Below are positions 1 to 13,440 of a stretch of DNA of 64,000 nt, piece by piece. Source of the DNA: Ecdyonurus torrentis (taxonomy: Eukaryota > Arthropoda > Insecta > Ephemeroptera > Heptageniidae); the NCBI GenBank assembly GCA_949318235.1, contig OX439131.1, positions 23,823,903 through 23,887,902 on the forward strand. Reading direction: 5' to 3'. Numbering within the stretch: the stretch's first letter is position 1; every line of letters begins with the position of its first letter. The notes beneath the pieces were generated by a model, which saw nothing but the letters and a program-made list of their open reading frames with translations, was not told the origin of the DNA and did no database searches. The position numbers and the translations under genes are program-made.

Positions 1-352
1 ATTTCATTTAATAAAATTGTTTTATTGTTTTTATACTATTTTACAAGGCTATAATCATTTATTAAAGGTTTCCCACCTTTAAAAAAAAATATGTCATTTA
101 ATCTTTTATAGGCCATAGTGTGGCTATATCTTTATAATATTATATAACCTGGGAGAACGAAATGAGTCGGCATATAGAAGAGCACCATGATTATATACTG
201 TGTACCACAGTAATAACAGACATCAACATCGTCAAGTCGTTTTTTTTTTTTTTTTTTTTTTTTTTGGCCTCAGGGTCAGAAGGTATAAGTTAGGCGCCAT
301 TCCTCTTACAGAAACCAATGATAGGGTTTTGATAGCAAAAAAAAAAAAATAA

Positions 353-385
<33 letters not shown>

Positions 386-3300
386 GCGCAAACCAGGTAG
401 CTCTGTTCTCAATATATCTCTTTTCTCTTATAGCCCACAATTTACTTAAATATCCACCTAAACTATAATAATATAACAATCTTTTTTTTCTCCTTTGTTT
501 GATACTGAAATTATATAGTATTTTATATAAACTGCTACTGATACATTTTTTTTTTTTTACAATTTATATAGTTGATTAAATAAAATAATTACAATTTTAC
601 ACTTCTTATCTATATAATAGTACTTGCAAGTATAAAAGAGTAATTTATTTATATAATATTTCTCATACATTACATTATTGTCTTTTATATATATATAATT
701 AAAAGGAAATTATATGTTCACAATAAATCGGAAACAACTTATATATATATTTTTTTCAATAGTCTCTTAATTTAATGTTCAATTGTTAAGAAAAGTTTAT
801 ATCCGGTTGAAAATGCGATCAAATAACAATATAGCACTTCATCATAAATATATAACGTCTTTGTAATTATTTTATCGTTACAATACAATTTATAATATTT
901 TTATACTCTTTGTATACCACTTCTATAAAATATTATTGTACTTTCTGAAGGTTGGTGTAATAACTTTTTGAAAAGGAGATCTTATATACATTTGACCTTT
1001 AATTTACTCAATAAATGACATGAAATATAGTTTAATAATGTTATGACAAAAGAAAGAGTTATTCATGAAAAATATTAATACATTAATTATATTATAATAT
1101 TATTATTATTACAATATAAATGACTAATTATAATCTTATATGATGTAACATTATATAATATAAAAAGTACCGTAATTAGTCGTTAGGGAGGTGGGTGGAT
1201 ACTTAATCAAGATATCATATTATGATTGACATATGATAAACATCAAAACTTTTTGAAATTTATATAAGATTAATTTATATCTTTTTTAAAAAAAGATAAT
1301 TTTTACATGTTAAGTGTGATCAAATTAGCCAACAATTATTTATGACTTTTAGATAATTAATCATTTAAAAAAGTATTATATGCAAAAATACTGGATGTGG
1401 TTTAATTTCATTTTTACGTCACGATGCGTGTGAAATATTTAATGATAAATGAGAATTTTTGGTATTTTTGTGGTGTTTAATTTTAGTTAAACAAAAGACG
1501 TGTCAAAAATTGTTAAAGTTTATTTTGAAAACCAGGATCTTAAATAATAGGATTATTGCTTGCTATATATAGTAGGCGTAGATTAGAAAATATTATTAAT
1601 TTTAACTTCACGTTTTCTTATACACAGAGGTGCAAAGCAAAACATAAAAATATATACCTACAGAATTGGATCAATAATATAATTTATATTATGTATTTTT
1701 TTTTTCAGATTATAATTTATTGAAACATGTTCATGTTTTGATTTAATCTAAAATTAAACTTTTTATATACTTAACTTATCCTCGTGTTTGTTAAATTTCA
1801 CGCTATATACAAAATAAATTATAAATAGGGAAGCTGTGTTAAATAAAAGATACCAATCAAATTAAAAACAAAAATGATTTAGTTTAGATTATTGTTAAAG
1901 TAAACTATATTTTTATGTAAGAAGAACATAGAGTACATTGAAATTAAATTTATTATTTATCATTTTGAAATATTGAAAAATATACAATAAGCAAACTTGA
2001 TATATCATGCACGATTTTATATACAAACGTATTTTTATATAACCTTACAGCACTTCGTTATACAAGAAATTTCATTACTATATTGCAAATACAATTAATT
2101 TATATAGTCATATCAAAATCATTTCATTGAGATTAAAAATGCACTAGCAATATTTGGTTGTCCATGAAATTGATATATCGTTGTTTGTTAATTGAAATAA
2201 AATAATTGCCACTGTCCATTTTTTAAATTTATACATGGTGAGATATCAACATGTTATGCATCTGCAGACCTGTAAAGTTTAAAGCCATAGACCACATAAA
2301 ACCAGATATGCTTTTTAATGAATAAACACGAAATGGGATCTTCAAAACAGGGACAATTTTTACCAGAATGTTATAATGTAGCCCCACAAGAGAGCATGAA
2401 AAAACTGTAATATGCAATTTGCGTGAGAATTCATGCGTTTATGACATCAGAAACATGAAAAAAGTAGTATGAAAATGTGGTGCGGGGTGCGAATTTTCTG
2501 ATCACTGCTACGGGGCTACTGTTGGGTTTTGAGACAAATTAATGTTATTTATGTAAATCCCATCAAGTGCTTTGTGATATAAATGCTTATGTTTTTCTCT
2601 TGGTCTATTCCTTTAAATACGTCTTTTTCTTTCTAATGTATAAATTTGGCAGTTTTACCATATAAGTATACTTATACTATACTTATAATATACTATGGTT
2701 ATATACTCAAATTCAAAACCAAAATCTAAAAATATATATATACGTATATATATATATATATAATTATCATATTAAAATAATTCTTTGAATCACTTACTCT
2801 ATATAAATCCATCATGTTTTATACATTATGATGAGCGTCAAATTGTCCCCTATATATATAGTGAATCAGCAGCACTTATTTCACATACATTACTCACATC
2901 ACAAGTGCAGATCATAATGAGGAAATAGACTCAGCAAGTCTTATTTCTTTATATTATTATAATGGGGGGTCTAAAATGGCACCCCAATCTGTCGTGCTGA
3001 CTTATCGTAATAAATTTTAATAAAATAAAATTAACCCAAGGACCTATCTCCTTTTCTTAACAATATGATGATGATGATGTTGGGAGAGAGAGAGAGAGAA
3101 AATGATTCAAAGCTCTGCGACTCTCAAGTGAGTACATTAAATATATTAATAATAATAATATATACATCAATTTTATAATATAAATTTATTGTATATAATT
3201 TTAAATAAATATATTATTACTTTTATTATAATTGAGTTATTATGAGAAAATATTTTGAGTTTTTATTTTATATTTTATTCTGAAATATAAATCAAAATTT

Positions 3301-4118
3301 ATATTCGTCTATAAATTTTATAATTTTTATTTGGCATGTATATAATAAATAATTTTATTAATATTTAATCGCAATGCTAAATATGGTAAATTAGAAAGTA
3401 TATTCTTTTTAATATTTGCAGTAAAAGTTACATTGTATACGGAGAAAAATACGCGTTTAGAAAATTTAACATTAAAATAATAAGCATAATATAAATATAT
3501 TTTAAATTGAACATACGTACCATGATATTAAAATAATATTTAAATCACTTTTAATCAAAAACTTCAATTGTGTAATATCTTTATAACATATATACCAAAA
3601 ATTTGATTAATGAATTGTATATTTTATACAAGACATGAACGTATATAAAAATGTATTATATACTTCCACTTTTAAAAATTCAATTTTTTTTATAATATAT
3701 TTCTTATTAGATAATAAACATAAAAATCAATTTTGTACATAGAACAACTTCCTACGATTTAAAATAATATAAAATTTATAATAGTATTATTATATTGAGA
3801 AAGAGATTTATTTTTCAATTGGAAAAGACAAAAAAAAAAAATAAGTTGAAGGTTGAAAAGCTTTATAATAATAATAATACATAGAACAAAAATCAGTTAT
3901 GTAGATTGGATAATGGTATAGTCACACGTTTTTTTTTCATATATGTCTTGTCCGTCTGCTTGTATAACCCACCCGCTTTGATTGTAAATTGCGTTGGACG
4001 AGATAAACTATTACTATCATCATATCCTTCTCATCTTCATATAGTCATGGGTAATCTCAGCTTGATAGGATAATAGCAATAACGTGATGTCATTAAATAA
4101 AATTATTTTTTCTTGATA
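1..4118. other. AT-rich intergenic DNA, no gene seen
   Basis: Very AT-rich sequence with no ORF that looks like a protein and no RNA gene that I recognise. It holds a 26-nt T run (240-265), an A-rich tract (about 338-383) and short AT and ATT repeats such as those near 2735-2762 and 3148-3162. A 62-codon minus-strand ORF (2229-2417) has no recognisable motif and the length expected by chance. Confidence 0.8.
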
Positions 4119-4390
4119 GATCTTGTTGCGAACAAGATATCTACCTCGTATTTTGTCAGCGTAAGCAAAATGTCTTATATCTCGAGTGCCATATATCTCC
4201 ATAACGTTCGAGAACGAAATAGACATTTTGCACTTATAACGCTATTAATATAGACATTCCCGAGATAGACATGTAACGAGATAGGGGAGATGCTCGAGAT
4301 AGACATTTTGCTTACGCTGACAAAAAACGAGATAGATATTTTGCTTCGCCTGATAAAATACGAGATAGTCATTTTGTTCGCAACAAGATC
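4119..4390. mobile_element. Foldback/MITE-like element with iterated internal units
   Basis: The ends are inverted: GATCTTGTTGCGAACA at the left and TGTTCGCAACAAGATC at the right. The interior is built from several degenerate copies, in both orientations, of a unit of about 30 bp containing CGAGATAGACATTTTGC and TTACGCTGACAAAA, so the left half can fold onto the right half. The two ORFs crossing it (4175-4372 minus and 4290-4559 plus) are simply translations of the repeat. It ends about 40 bp before a CT microsatellite. No transposase is present, so it would be non-autonomous. The family is unknown and no target-site duplication was identified. Confidence 0.6.
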
Positions 4391-4424
4391 GAATTGTTAT
4401 ATACCAAAAAGTTTAAACGTGATC

Positions 4425-4428
<4 letters not shown>

Positions 4429-4512
<84 letters not shown>
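4429..4512. repeat. (CT)n microsatellite, about 42 units
   Basis: Uninterrupted CT repeat of about 84 bp, starting about 40 bp after the foldback element. Confidence 0.97.
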
Positions 4513-4515
<3 letters not shown>

Positions 4516-7500
4516 AAAAGAGTAATTTTATATCGTTTAAATTTAAATTGTTATATTAATACTTCGATGCATATGTAATCATATATTTAATATAATAATT
4601 TAACCATCATTAAAATTAAGTTTCATGTGCAAAATAAAGTTATTTTCAAATTTAAATATATAGCTGATTATTATTATTGATTATCTACAGATTGCCTATA
4701 TACATAGATGTATATGTAGATAACTGATCAATTTAGCCTTATATATGTATATGAAAGCAAGTTTTTAATGTTTACAAAAATTTCAAATTTAACTTTTGGT
4801 GTAGTCAATTTTCTGGATTATATTAATCCACCAAAATTTTGTTGTGCGCTGAGGATCATAAGCGTTTAAAAAAATTATCCAGGAAAATGTAGAGGTAATT
4901 TTGTTTGTTCAGTCAAATTTGAAGACAAATTTCAAGTAAAACTCCCTAAATAGAGTTTGTTATTATTTTAATTTTAATTTTGATGTCTATTTCATTACAA
5001 TTTTTGGTCTAAAAAGCTTACATGTGTTTCATAATACACATTGTAAAAGTTTAACGAACAAAACAAAACAGTATATATATACCCACTTTAATGAATTACA
5101 TTATACTTGCGTCTTTAACAAGAATAGTAACTGGAACAATCAAGTATAATAATTAAAATTGTAATTAAATATTATTATTATATCAAATAATATGTAAAGT
5201 TGTGTTCATTGATGAAGAAATGAGAATGGATCTTCAATAATAATTATAATGTGGTTAAAATAACATGCAAATATGGTGACTTTATATAATATATCAAGTA
5301 AAAATAATACAAGTTTGCAATTTGATATACACATATAGGAGGGAGGAGAGAAATAAGGCTCTAGATATTGTGGTTGTTGTTTTTGCCCTGTATCTTTTAT
5401 ATTATAAGAAGAAAAAGAAGAAGAAGAAAAAAAATCTTCTTTATATTTCTTTAAGTTTGACGTCACTTTGGTGGAAACTTCACAGGTAAGTGATATCTTG
5501 TCTTGTGGACCCCACCTGCCTTGCTTTTGCTTTGAATATTATGTGAGTGTGTGTGTGTGCGTGTGTGTCACCTTAGTTGTCTTTTACTCAGCGCGTGTAT
5601 ATTATACTCTCTTTTTGTGAATTTTAAAACAACAAGTCTCTCTATCAAGTGAAAATATGGAGTAGATTATTTTCTCGCTATGTTTCATTTTTTTTTTTTA
5701 AGTTCAAATAAAATTTATATTGATAAAATCCTTAGATTATTATTTTAAGACTGACTATTGATAAAAAAAAAAATATTGCATTTAGCTAGAAGACAACGCA
5801 AGCATGCAAACATATGAACAAGAAAATATATATGCAGAGTTAAATCTGGAATGAAAATCAAATGCAGAAATTTACTTCATACAGCTCCGGTTTCTTGTCA
5901 TTATATTTTACCATTGTTATTAAGTAATACACCATGTCTAAAGCATATTATTACACGTCACAGCAGAAACTTCAAGTGATTGGTTATCAATAATTGATCA
6001 GTGTATCATAATATTCAATCAAAATATATTTACAATTAGATCATGCTTTTCAATATTTTTTTATCCGGATTTAGATTACGATCTCCAAAAAATAAAAATA
6101 CATTGTATATAGAGAGAGGAAACCAAAACGTTTCTAAAATGTTATAAGTATAATAATTTTATAAATTCAACTAAATAATATTATAATATACAAATTAATT
6201 CTTAGAAAAGTATATATTTTTTTAACTTAGGAATTCACAATAAAATAAAATTGATATACTGTAGATGTTTATAAACTAAAAATTTTGTAGCAATAATTTT
6301 TAATAATATATATATAGTATAATCCAAAACACTGCGCATATTCTTTCTTTTGTTCTGTAAACTTTTTAACTATAAATAAAAACAAAAAAAATATTTATTT
6401 ATTAAATTTAGTCTAGTTTTGTTTTCATATTATAGTGAATGTTTGCTTTACATTTCTATATATGACATATGTAATTATTTATTTAGAGAATGTTATTTTG
6501 TTTATTTTTAGTTTCATTTTACATAAAGACAGTGAGATTGTTTGCTAAAAAAAAAAAGCTGATGTGACCGAGCAAAAAAAAAAAAGAAAAAAAAAAGAAC
6601 ATTTTCTTTTATATATAAATATTATTGTTTATATAAATTCAAAATTTTCTAGGAATCATCATAAAGAATTTTAATGTCATATAATGCATATCAATTTAGA
6701 TGATAATTTTGAGCTTTATATAATGATGAACTTATATTTCTCGTAAAACTTGTTCATAATATGTATGCTGAAATTTCAAACTTTTGAAAGTCATATCATA
6801 TTTCTATACGTGTATTATCGGTAAGCTTTGATCCTTTGAGCTTTTAGTGACGATAAAATTTTACTAAATTGTTTGTTGTCAAATAATCTAAGTAATATTT
6901 CATAATTTCTTTTGTATACCTAATTAAAAGAGATTATTTCCTAAGGTTAGAAAAAGAAAGAATCTAATATTAAACAATAGAAAGAAAAAAAAGACGTTAT
7001 TCGTCTTTTCATAAAAGTCTGATTATCAAATGGACCTCCCATAATGCATTCATTCTTTGAAATTAAATTTTATTATTATTTTTCCTGCAGCGTTTTTAAT
7101 ATTTGAATATAAAGGAAAAAGAAAAGAAACTTGTAACTTGCTTTTTTTCTTTTATCAGATTCATATATTCAATTAATAATATTTGTTAAGATTATACTGT
7201 ATATTGGTTAACAATTAGTTTCTAGTAAAACGCCTTTAAGTAGGCAACCTTTTTAACAAATAGAGACTTAAATGCATGTTTTTTTTTATTAATATTATTA
7301 TATATAATATTTTTTGACATAATTTATTTAAAAATTTATTCTTAAAAAAAGCGTATGACGTAAATCATAAATAATTATCATGAATTTAAAAAAAAAAGTT
7401 GACAAATAATATTATATATTCCGCATCATGATTAAAATTTATTATTTTCTTCAGTATAATAAGTTTTTTGTACATTTTAATTTTGAAAAGATGAAAATAT

Positions 7501-7599
7501 TCATTGTGTATAATTTATATTTCTTGGTATTAAGATTTTGGTTATATCCATAAAGTTTAGGGAACATCACAAGGACATTTTCTTCTATTTTTTTTCTGT
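4513..7599. other. AT-rich intergenic DNA
   Basis: No coding sequence recognised. The only local departure from plain AT-rich sequence is a patch around 5330-5600, annotated separately. An 86-codon minus-strand ORF at 5206-5466 overlaps an AAG-rich tract, is low-complexity and is not supported as a gene. Confidence 0.75.
5458..5520 (+). promoter_or_regulatory. Motif cluster: CRE, strong splice-donor-like site, E-box
   Basis: A full CRE palindrome TGACGTCA (5458-5465) is followed by CACAG|GTAAGT (donor GT at 5486), a textbook 5' splice-site match, and then by CACCTG (5513-5518). The patch is less AT-rich than its surroundings. It could be a conserved regulatory patch or the end of an untranslated exon on the + strand. 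No acceptor or second exon could be matched, so the exon reading is weak. Confidence 0.3.
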
Positions 7600-7760
7600 A
7601 TCTTTTGTATTTTTCATGCGATGGTTTCGTATGTAGCCAAAAAGAGAGAAGAGACCACGCTCGCTTGCTTTTTCTTGCTCTTCGAGGTGGAAACTTAGCG
7701 AACAATGGACCGAAGCTGTGCGGGAGGCTGTGAGCATTACGCCTTTTCACTCTTAAAACT
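7600..7760. promoter_or_regulatory. GC-richer island, possible conserved non-coding element
   Basis: About 160 bp of clearly higher GC inside AT-rich DNA, including AACAATGG (7701-7708, a Sox/HMG-type site). A 99-codon minus-strand reading frame (7451-7750) covers it, but it opens with GTG rather than ATG and its C-terminal half is low-complexity, so I do not call a gene. A compositional island can mean an enhancer, an exon or an old insertion. I favour regulatory, with low confidence. Confidence 0.25.
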
Positions 7761-10239
7761 TAAACCGTGAAGAGAATGAAGAAGAAAAAAATAAATAAAT
7801 ATATAATATAAAAACGTAAGATCACGGTCAGGATTTGATACAGCGATGTATAAAACCGTTTCAAGGGTTTTTTTCCCTACAAAATCTTAATTCTTTTTTT
7901 ACGCCCTCTCAATTGCTTGAGAGTTATATTGAATGGCTTAGATATGGAGTTTTTCACCTGCAGCTGCAAACTGCAATCTTTTTCCAATTGGATTCGCTTA
8001 AGAAAAATTTTAAGCCTGGGAACGACAAAGATGACAAATAAGATGAAAAGTTTTTTTTTTTATACCAAAGAAAATAATGGAGTTTTTTTTAATAAAGCCC
8101 TTTTCATGGTTCCACTTCAATGGTATACCTCAGATTTTATTTGATTATAATTTAATTAATTATTCACATGACAGGTAAATAAAAGATTTTTATCTTAAAT
8201 TCTTTTCGTATTTATTTTGTATTACAAAAATTTTCTACAAAGATCTTCCAAAAAAACGCTTTAATTTTAATAAAACATTATAACAGAGAGTAAAAGATAG
8301 AAGAAAATGATAGAAAAAAAAAAGTCATTTTAAAATGAACCTTATTTTTCAGTTATGTTGACTTGGATTATATGCATGTTTTACTTTTTATTATTATTTC
8401 CGTTGAAAGATACTTTATCAAGTTATATATTCGATCGTAACAACGTCACATTTGAAATAGGCATTTTGTGGAACGCTTGGTAAAACGACAAAGCTATTCC
8501 GCGGGAAAAAGGCAAGGTACCCTTTAATCCCCTATCTTTTTAGCATTTGTGAGACTTTATTATTATTTATTTATTTTTGTTATTGCATAAAAACAATTTA
8601 AATATAAGGATTTATTTGTCCGTATTTTGGGCTAATAAAAAATTATGAGGTACATACAGATAATATACGAATACGTAAACAAAACCCCTGCTTACTTTAT
8701 AAGTCATATTTTCTCAATTTATTTCCTTATATTTTCCCAGGTCCAAAAAAAGCAACATGTTCTTTAATTATGTTAATTATATGTTCGCTAATTTGTTTGA
8801 AACTTTTTGGATGTTTTATTTTTCAACTGCTTTATTCTTTCAAAAAACTCGAACTTTTCTTACGGTGTTGCCATCTATGTAACGTTTAGAAATGTGAACC
8901 TTGATATTAAGGTTACAGTCGTGACATCTGTTGCAAATGTTTGAAGTAACAGAGCCTTGAAAATACTTTCAAAAATCTTGTGGAACATTTTACACATTTT
9001 ACTGCAATGATTTTACCATTGAATTTTGTATACCCTAAATTCATTGGTTTAATTAAAAACCACAGTAGTTACTGTTGCTAAAAACCTTATTATGAATGCA
9101 TTGTAAAATATAGAATAAATAAAATATTATAATGCTTTGGTATTTTGATTTTTCTTCGAATTTTTACGTCAAAAGTAAAAAAAAAGAAATGATTTTTTAA
9201 ATTAAAATATACTATTTAATAGTATCTGCCAGCTACTTATTTTTATATTACAATAATAATGAAATTCAAAATCGTACTTAAATAAAATACTACACGGAAA
9301 CCAAAGGGTGTGGTGAATGCATAAAAACGGTTTGATCAACCTTTCACTTTATGTCGTTATATGTGTGATTATATGATTGATTATTCATTATCAATGAACC
9401 TGCGATCAGGATAGGAAAATGAAACAAATTATTAAGATTTTAATATATGTACTTAAAAATAATAATTATATTGGTATCTAGAGTAAATAGAGTTAATATG
9501 CTATTTATTTTACTAAAATGAATACATAAATAAAAATATAATAATATAATAATCAATGAATTTTGCAGGTAATATTATATTAAAAGTATAAAATATTCAA
9601 ATGTTATTAAAATATAATTACAAGATGCAGTATAAAATTATTTCTATATAATAATATGTTAATTATGTTCAATAAAAAAATGCAAATGGGAAAATATGGT
9701 ACTATAATAAATAATAACTACATGAAATAAATATTATTTTATTTATTTCTTATTACATTTTGATTGTTACAAAAATTTTAATTCTCATTTTTAACAAATT
9801 ATTTTACAAAACACAATTAATTGCTAACTTGATATTTTTAGTATCCTATCGCAACGATGTGTACTTTGGCATTTACAATTTAATTAATGTTTTTATTCAT
9901 TAGCAATTGGATTCATAAATTTTATTTGATTATGATCATAAAGCATGGGATATTTAAATACAATACGGCTAAATTGTAATATTGATTATTATTCCAGTAT
10001 TGTCCCAAAAAAGTTTATGATGGAACGCTGTGCAAATTATGGAACTATATAATATATGTACAAATAAAACATACTCTGGGGGTTAAGAGCTTATGGGATG
10101 GGGGCTAACTTATGTCCATATTTTCGAAAAAATAATGAATCAATACTCACGATTCACGTAGTCGAGTAAAAGAATAATTTTGGGCTTAAAATTGATTTTT
10201 ATCGAAATCGTTCAAAAAGCTAAAGTATTAAAAATAATT
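7761..10239. other. AT-rich intergenic DNA
   Basis: No gene recognised. Overlapping short ORFs at 7835-8144 have no motif. A small patch near 8485-8540 contains GCGGGAAA (E2F-like) and TTAATCCCC (K50-homeodomain/Otx-like), too little to call an element. An isolated ACACGGAAA near 9292 resembles the end of the MITE family described at 14775 but has no matching other end. Confidence 0.7.
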
Positions 10240-10475
10240 TAGCAATATTTCTTTGTGACTTTTGCTATTAACAGAAAAGTATGTGAGAAAAGAGAAAAGT
10301 AATAGTAATATTAAAAAAAAACAAAAAACAAAAACATAATTTTCTAAAGAAAATATGGACAAAAACCACGTTTATCCAGTGCTGAGCAATGTTTTCATTG
10401 CTCTAGTATAGCGTCCAAGCGTATTCAGTTTGACGTCATGCCATGCGTCATGCTCATACACCTTGTGTGCACTTG
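10240..10475 (+). repeat. Dispersed repeat with CRE, copy 1
   Basis: This stretch matches 30220-30430 in the same orientation. Shared landmarks in order are GCAATATTT, GCT(A/G)TTAACAGA, AAAGAAAATA, GCAATGTT.TTCATTG, and a block of about 36 bp with roughly 29 identities that contains ATTCAGT(T/A)TGACGTCATGC and is followed by CATACACC. A full CRE (TGACGTCA, 10431-10438) lies inside the best-conserved block. No ORF and no inverted ends were seen. It is probably an old non-autonomous mobile element; less likely is a duplicated regulatory element. Confidence 0.6.
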
Positions 10476-11639
10476 TCAGAGTTGTCAGTGTCACAGATCA
10501 AGCAAGTGTAATGAAGTCTGCACGAGCACCCGCTCATGTTGCACTCGCGTACGTCAAGTGAACTTTTAATCACGATACCAAAGCAATGTAATATAATATT
10601 ATATTTATATTGTTGTAAGTGAATTCATCTCAACTTCACCAACATTCTATATACCGTAAGGAGGTTAAAAAAAATGCTTTTCTGAGTTTATTTTTTAATG
10701 AAATAATATACAATAAGTGTTAAATATAACCTATAACTATATGCATTCAGGCATTCACATTAAAATAATAAAAACTACAACTAATAATAATAAAAAAAAA
10801 TCTTGCCTTAACATTTCATTTAAATATCAAGATGTATATCCTTATTATGTATATGGTATGATATTGCAAAGAGGATCATGAAGTATATAGGTTCTTTCGC
10901 TATATGAACAAAAAAATGTTACAATAGTATATATTTTTTTTCCACTTCCACAATTCATTATCAAATTTCGTACACACTTCACTTAAATCACTTATGAATA
11001 GCAAGAAAAGAAGAAAAGGCAGTATATATAATTATGTCACTCATTTTTTTTTTCTTCATATACATAAAATATTGTTGATCATACATATTTTATTACTGTG
11101 TGAAATAATTAATTATAATAAAACAAGATTTCCTATATAAAAGAAACATGCACTAAACAGGCACCTCCAGTAAGAAAAACGAAATCTAACTGGATACTTA
11201 ATATATAACCTAAATTGACCGAAATGCATGAATTATAAATTTGAAGTTTGTATTTTTCTATCAATAAATATAATGCAAGTAATGCAACGTACAAAAAGTA
11301 ATGTGCGTATAAAAAGTAATTTTTTGTTGTATTTCTTTTTTTATTAACTTACATTATTTATTATATATCATTACATTATTATTATTATATTGTATAGATC
11401 GCGATCGCGTATAGTAGTTTTAAAAATATGAGTGATATAAGATCTAATAATAAATTAGAATGATTCAAAATGTATTATTTTACCATAAAAAAAAAACTAA
11501 TTTTATCTCGTAAATGTCATTAAAATCTCTGTAGACGGAATATTGGTGTACATAGTACTGTAGTTGTGCGATCAGCAATAAATACTGTTGAAAATATGGC
11601 TTGTGGTGTGATAATTATGTTCATTGGTATATAATAATA
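10476..11639. other. AT-rich intergenic DNA with a GC-richer start
   Basis: The first 90 bases (to about 10565) are richer in GC (GTGCACTTGTCAGAG..., GCACTCGCGTACG) and may belong to the preceding repeat or to an old insertion. The rest is plain AT-rich sequence without a recognisable gene. Confidence 0.6.
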
Positions 11640-11890
11640 AACTGAAGTTCAGCACTCAAGGATCATTTGCGGGAGTGCACGTCACTCACGAGAGCTACTG
11701 GCCTTCAAGTTACCGCGGTCGTTCCGAGCAAGAGTAAGAAGTTGAGGAACGTTTCGTAAAGATGGTGCGAGTAGTCAAATGGGGCCTCTTACAGTTTACG
11801 CCGCTAGTCAGTGTTGTGCGACCTCTGCAGGCTCTCATACAAATCTCCAACATTGAAGCAGGAGCCCAGGTTCACAATTGGCGCTCAACA
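11640..11890 (+). mobile_element. Possible LTR-retrotransposon remnant with PBS-like end
   Basis: A GC-richer segment of about 250 bp ends in CACAAT followed by TGGCGCTCAACA (11879-11890). That resembles the primer-binding site TGGCGCCCAAC found directly after the 5' LTR of many insect LTR retrotransposons, with one mismatch. AATAATAAA just upstream (about 11632) could be the LTR poly(A) signal. A 64-codon ATG ORF (11762-11956) crosses the segment but has no known domain. No second LTR, gag or pol is present, so at most this is a solo or fragmentary LTR. A short non-LTR exon is an alternative. Confidence 0.3.
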
Positions 11891-12209
11891 AATATTATTC
11901 ATAGAATTTTAAATGTTTCCAATGCAATGAATAATATTTATAATAATTTAAAATGATTGTAAGGTTTAAGAGCCTGCTAAATTATCATTATTTAGTTTAC
12001 TTTGGCAATGAAACTTTTTATGAGAAAATGCATGAATGTGAGTTACACAGTTGAACACGCTGAACACGCATTATATAGAATGTCACGTACAGTATATATA
12101 CGAATATTTCTTTAATTTAATTATAAGAAAAAAAAAAGTTTAATAGTTTTTTCTATCCACTTGAACAATTGAAATATTTTTAAAGTATTAAAATAATAGT
12201 AATAATTGC

Positions 12210-12309
12210 TGCTCGTAAACCCTGTTCTCTGCTCTTAAAATGACGATCAACTTTTGTTATTCAAATAGAATGCGCATTTGCGGGTGCAAGAGAACAGGGT
12301 TTACGAACA
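12210..12309. mobile_element. Short MITE-like element, 21-bp TIRs
   Basis: Inverted ends of 21 bp with one mismatch (12210-12230 and 12289-12309; core TCGTAAACCCTGTTCTCT and its complement) flank about 58 bp. The arms are GC-richer than the surroundings, which argues against chance. No coding capacity. A clear target-site duplication was not found. Confidence 0.6.
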
Positions 12310-13440
12310 ACACCAATAAATACCAATATAAAACTGTATAATATGTTAAAATGTAATCGTATACGGTCATATTTAAACTATAGATGCATTTTAACAATAC
12401 ACATTAAAACTATATTTATAAAATTGATTTAAACCATCCCTTATAATATGGATTTTGAAATATAATGCGTTATAAAGGATATACATAATACAAATACATT
12501 ATATATTATATAGTCAATAAATTTTTAAGAAGGATGAAAAAAAGTTTTGAATATGAAAAATGACTTTTGATCAGCATATTTAAAACATTTATTAACATAT
12601 AACTCATATCATTCTATATTTATATTAACATGAAATTATCATTCCATAAACAAATATTTTAACATTCAAAATATACACAACAATAAGTTGCGTGACATTT
12701 TTGATTGATTATATAAAATACATTAAATTTTTCTATATAAATACAAATTTGTATTATATAATAGTAAGGGCAGAAGCCAAGTTTTAATAATATGCATTTT
12801 TAGTCGCGTGCAACATAATAAACTTTCAATCAATTTAAATTAGATAGTGTAATTTATAACTTGTTCTTCTGCATATTATGTATATCATATCAAAAATAAC
12901 AATTTATGAAATAAAAAATTATTAACGAGATTTGTATTCTGCCAGAGAATATTTTTGAAACAAATTACGTTGATTGTAAGACTATATATACGCGGATTAT
13001 AAAAGTTATAATATATTAAAATAACTATATATATTTCTTTATTAAAAAATAAATTAAAAGCAAAATCAATAACGAATTTCGAATAACGTTTGAGCTGTCA
13101 ATTTTTCCTTTTTTAAACCTGCATAATATAATTTATCCATTAAAAAATACTGTAAAATAATTTATAAAAAATAATAATGATATAAAGAAAGAAACGTTGA
13201 TAATATTCAGGGCATGAAATGTCATTTGACCGATTCCTTAAGATATCAATGCGTATTGTGCAAAATAGATTAGTTGTCAAAACAGAACCTTAAATTCCTT
13301 AACAATTATATAATAACTTGCAAACAATTGGGTTTTTTTTTCTTTCTTATTGTTGATTGTGAGTAGTTAAGCAGTATTAATTTGCATATAGAAAGTGCAA
13401 TACATTTCAGATATGAAATTGGAAGAATAATTTGTATATA
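12310..13440. other. AT-rich intergenic DNA
   Basis: No gene, RNA or structured repeat recognised. Confidence 0.75.

Noticed and set aside
7451..7750. 99-codon minus-strand ORF with a basic N-terminus
   Set aside because: Opens with GTG, has no domain, and its second half is low-complexity AT-rich sequence.
11762..11956. 64-codon ATG ORF
   Set aside because: No recognisable domain, an Asn/Ile-rich tail typical of AT-rich chance frames, and it lies across a likely repeat remnant.
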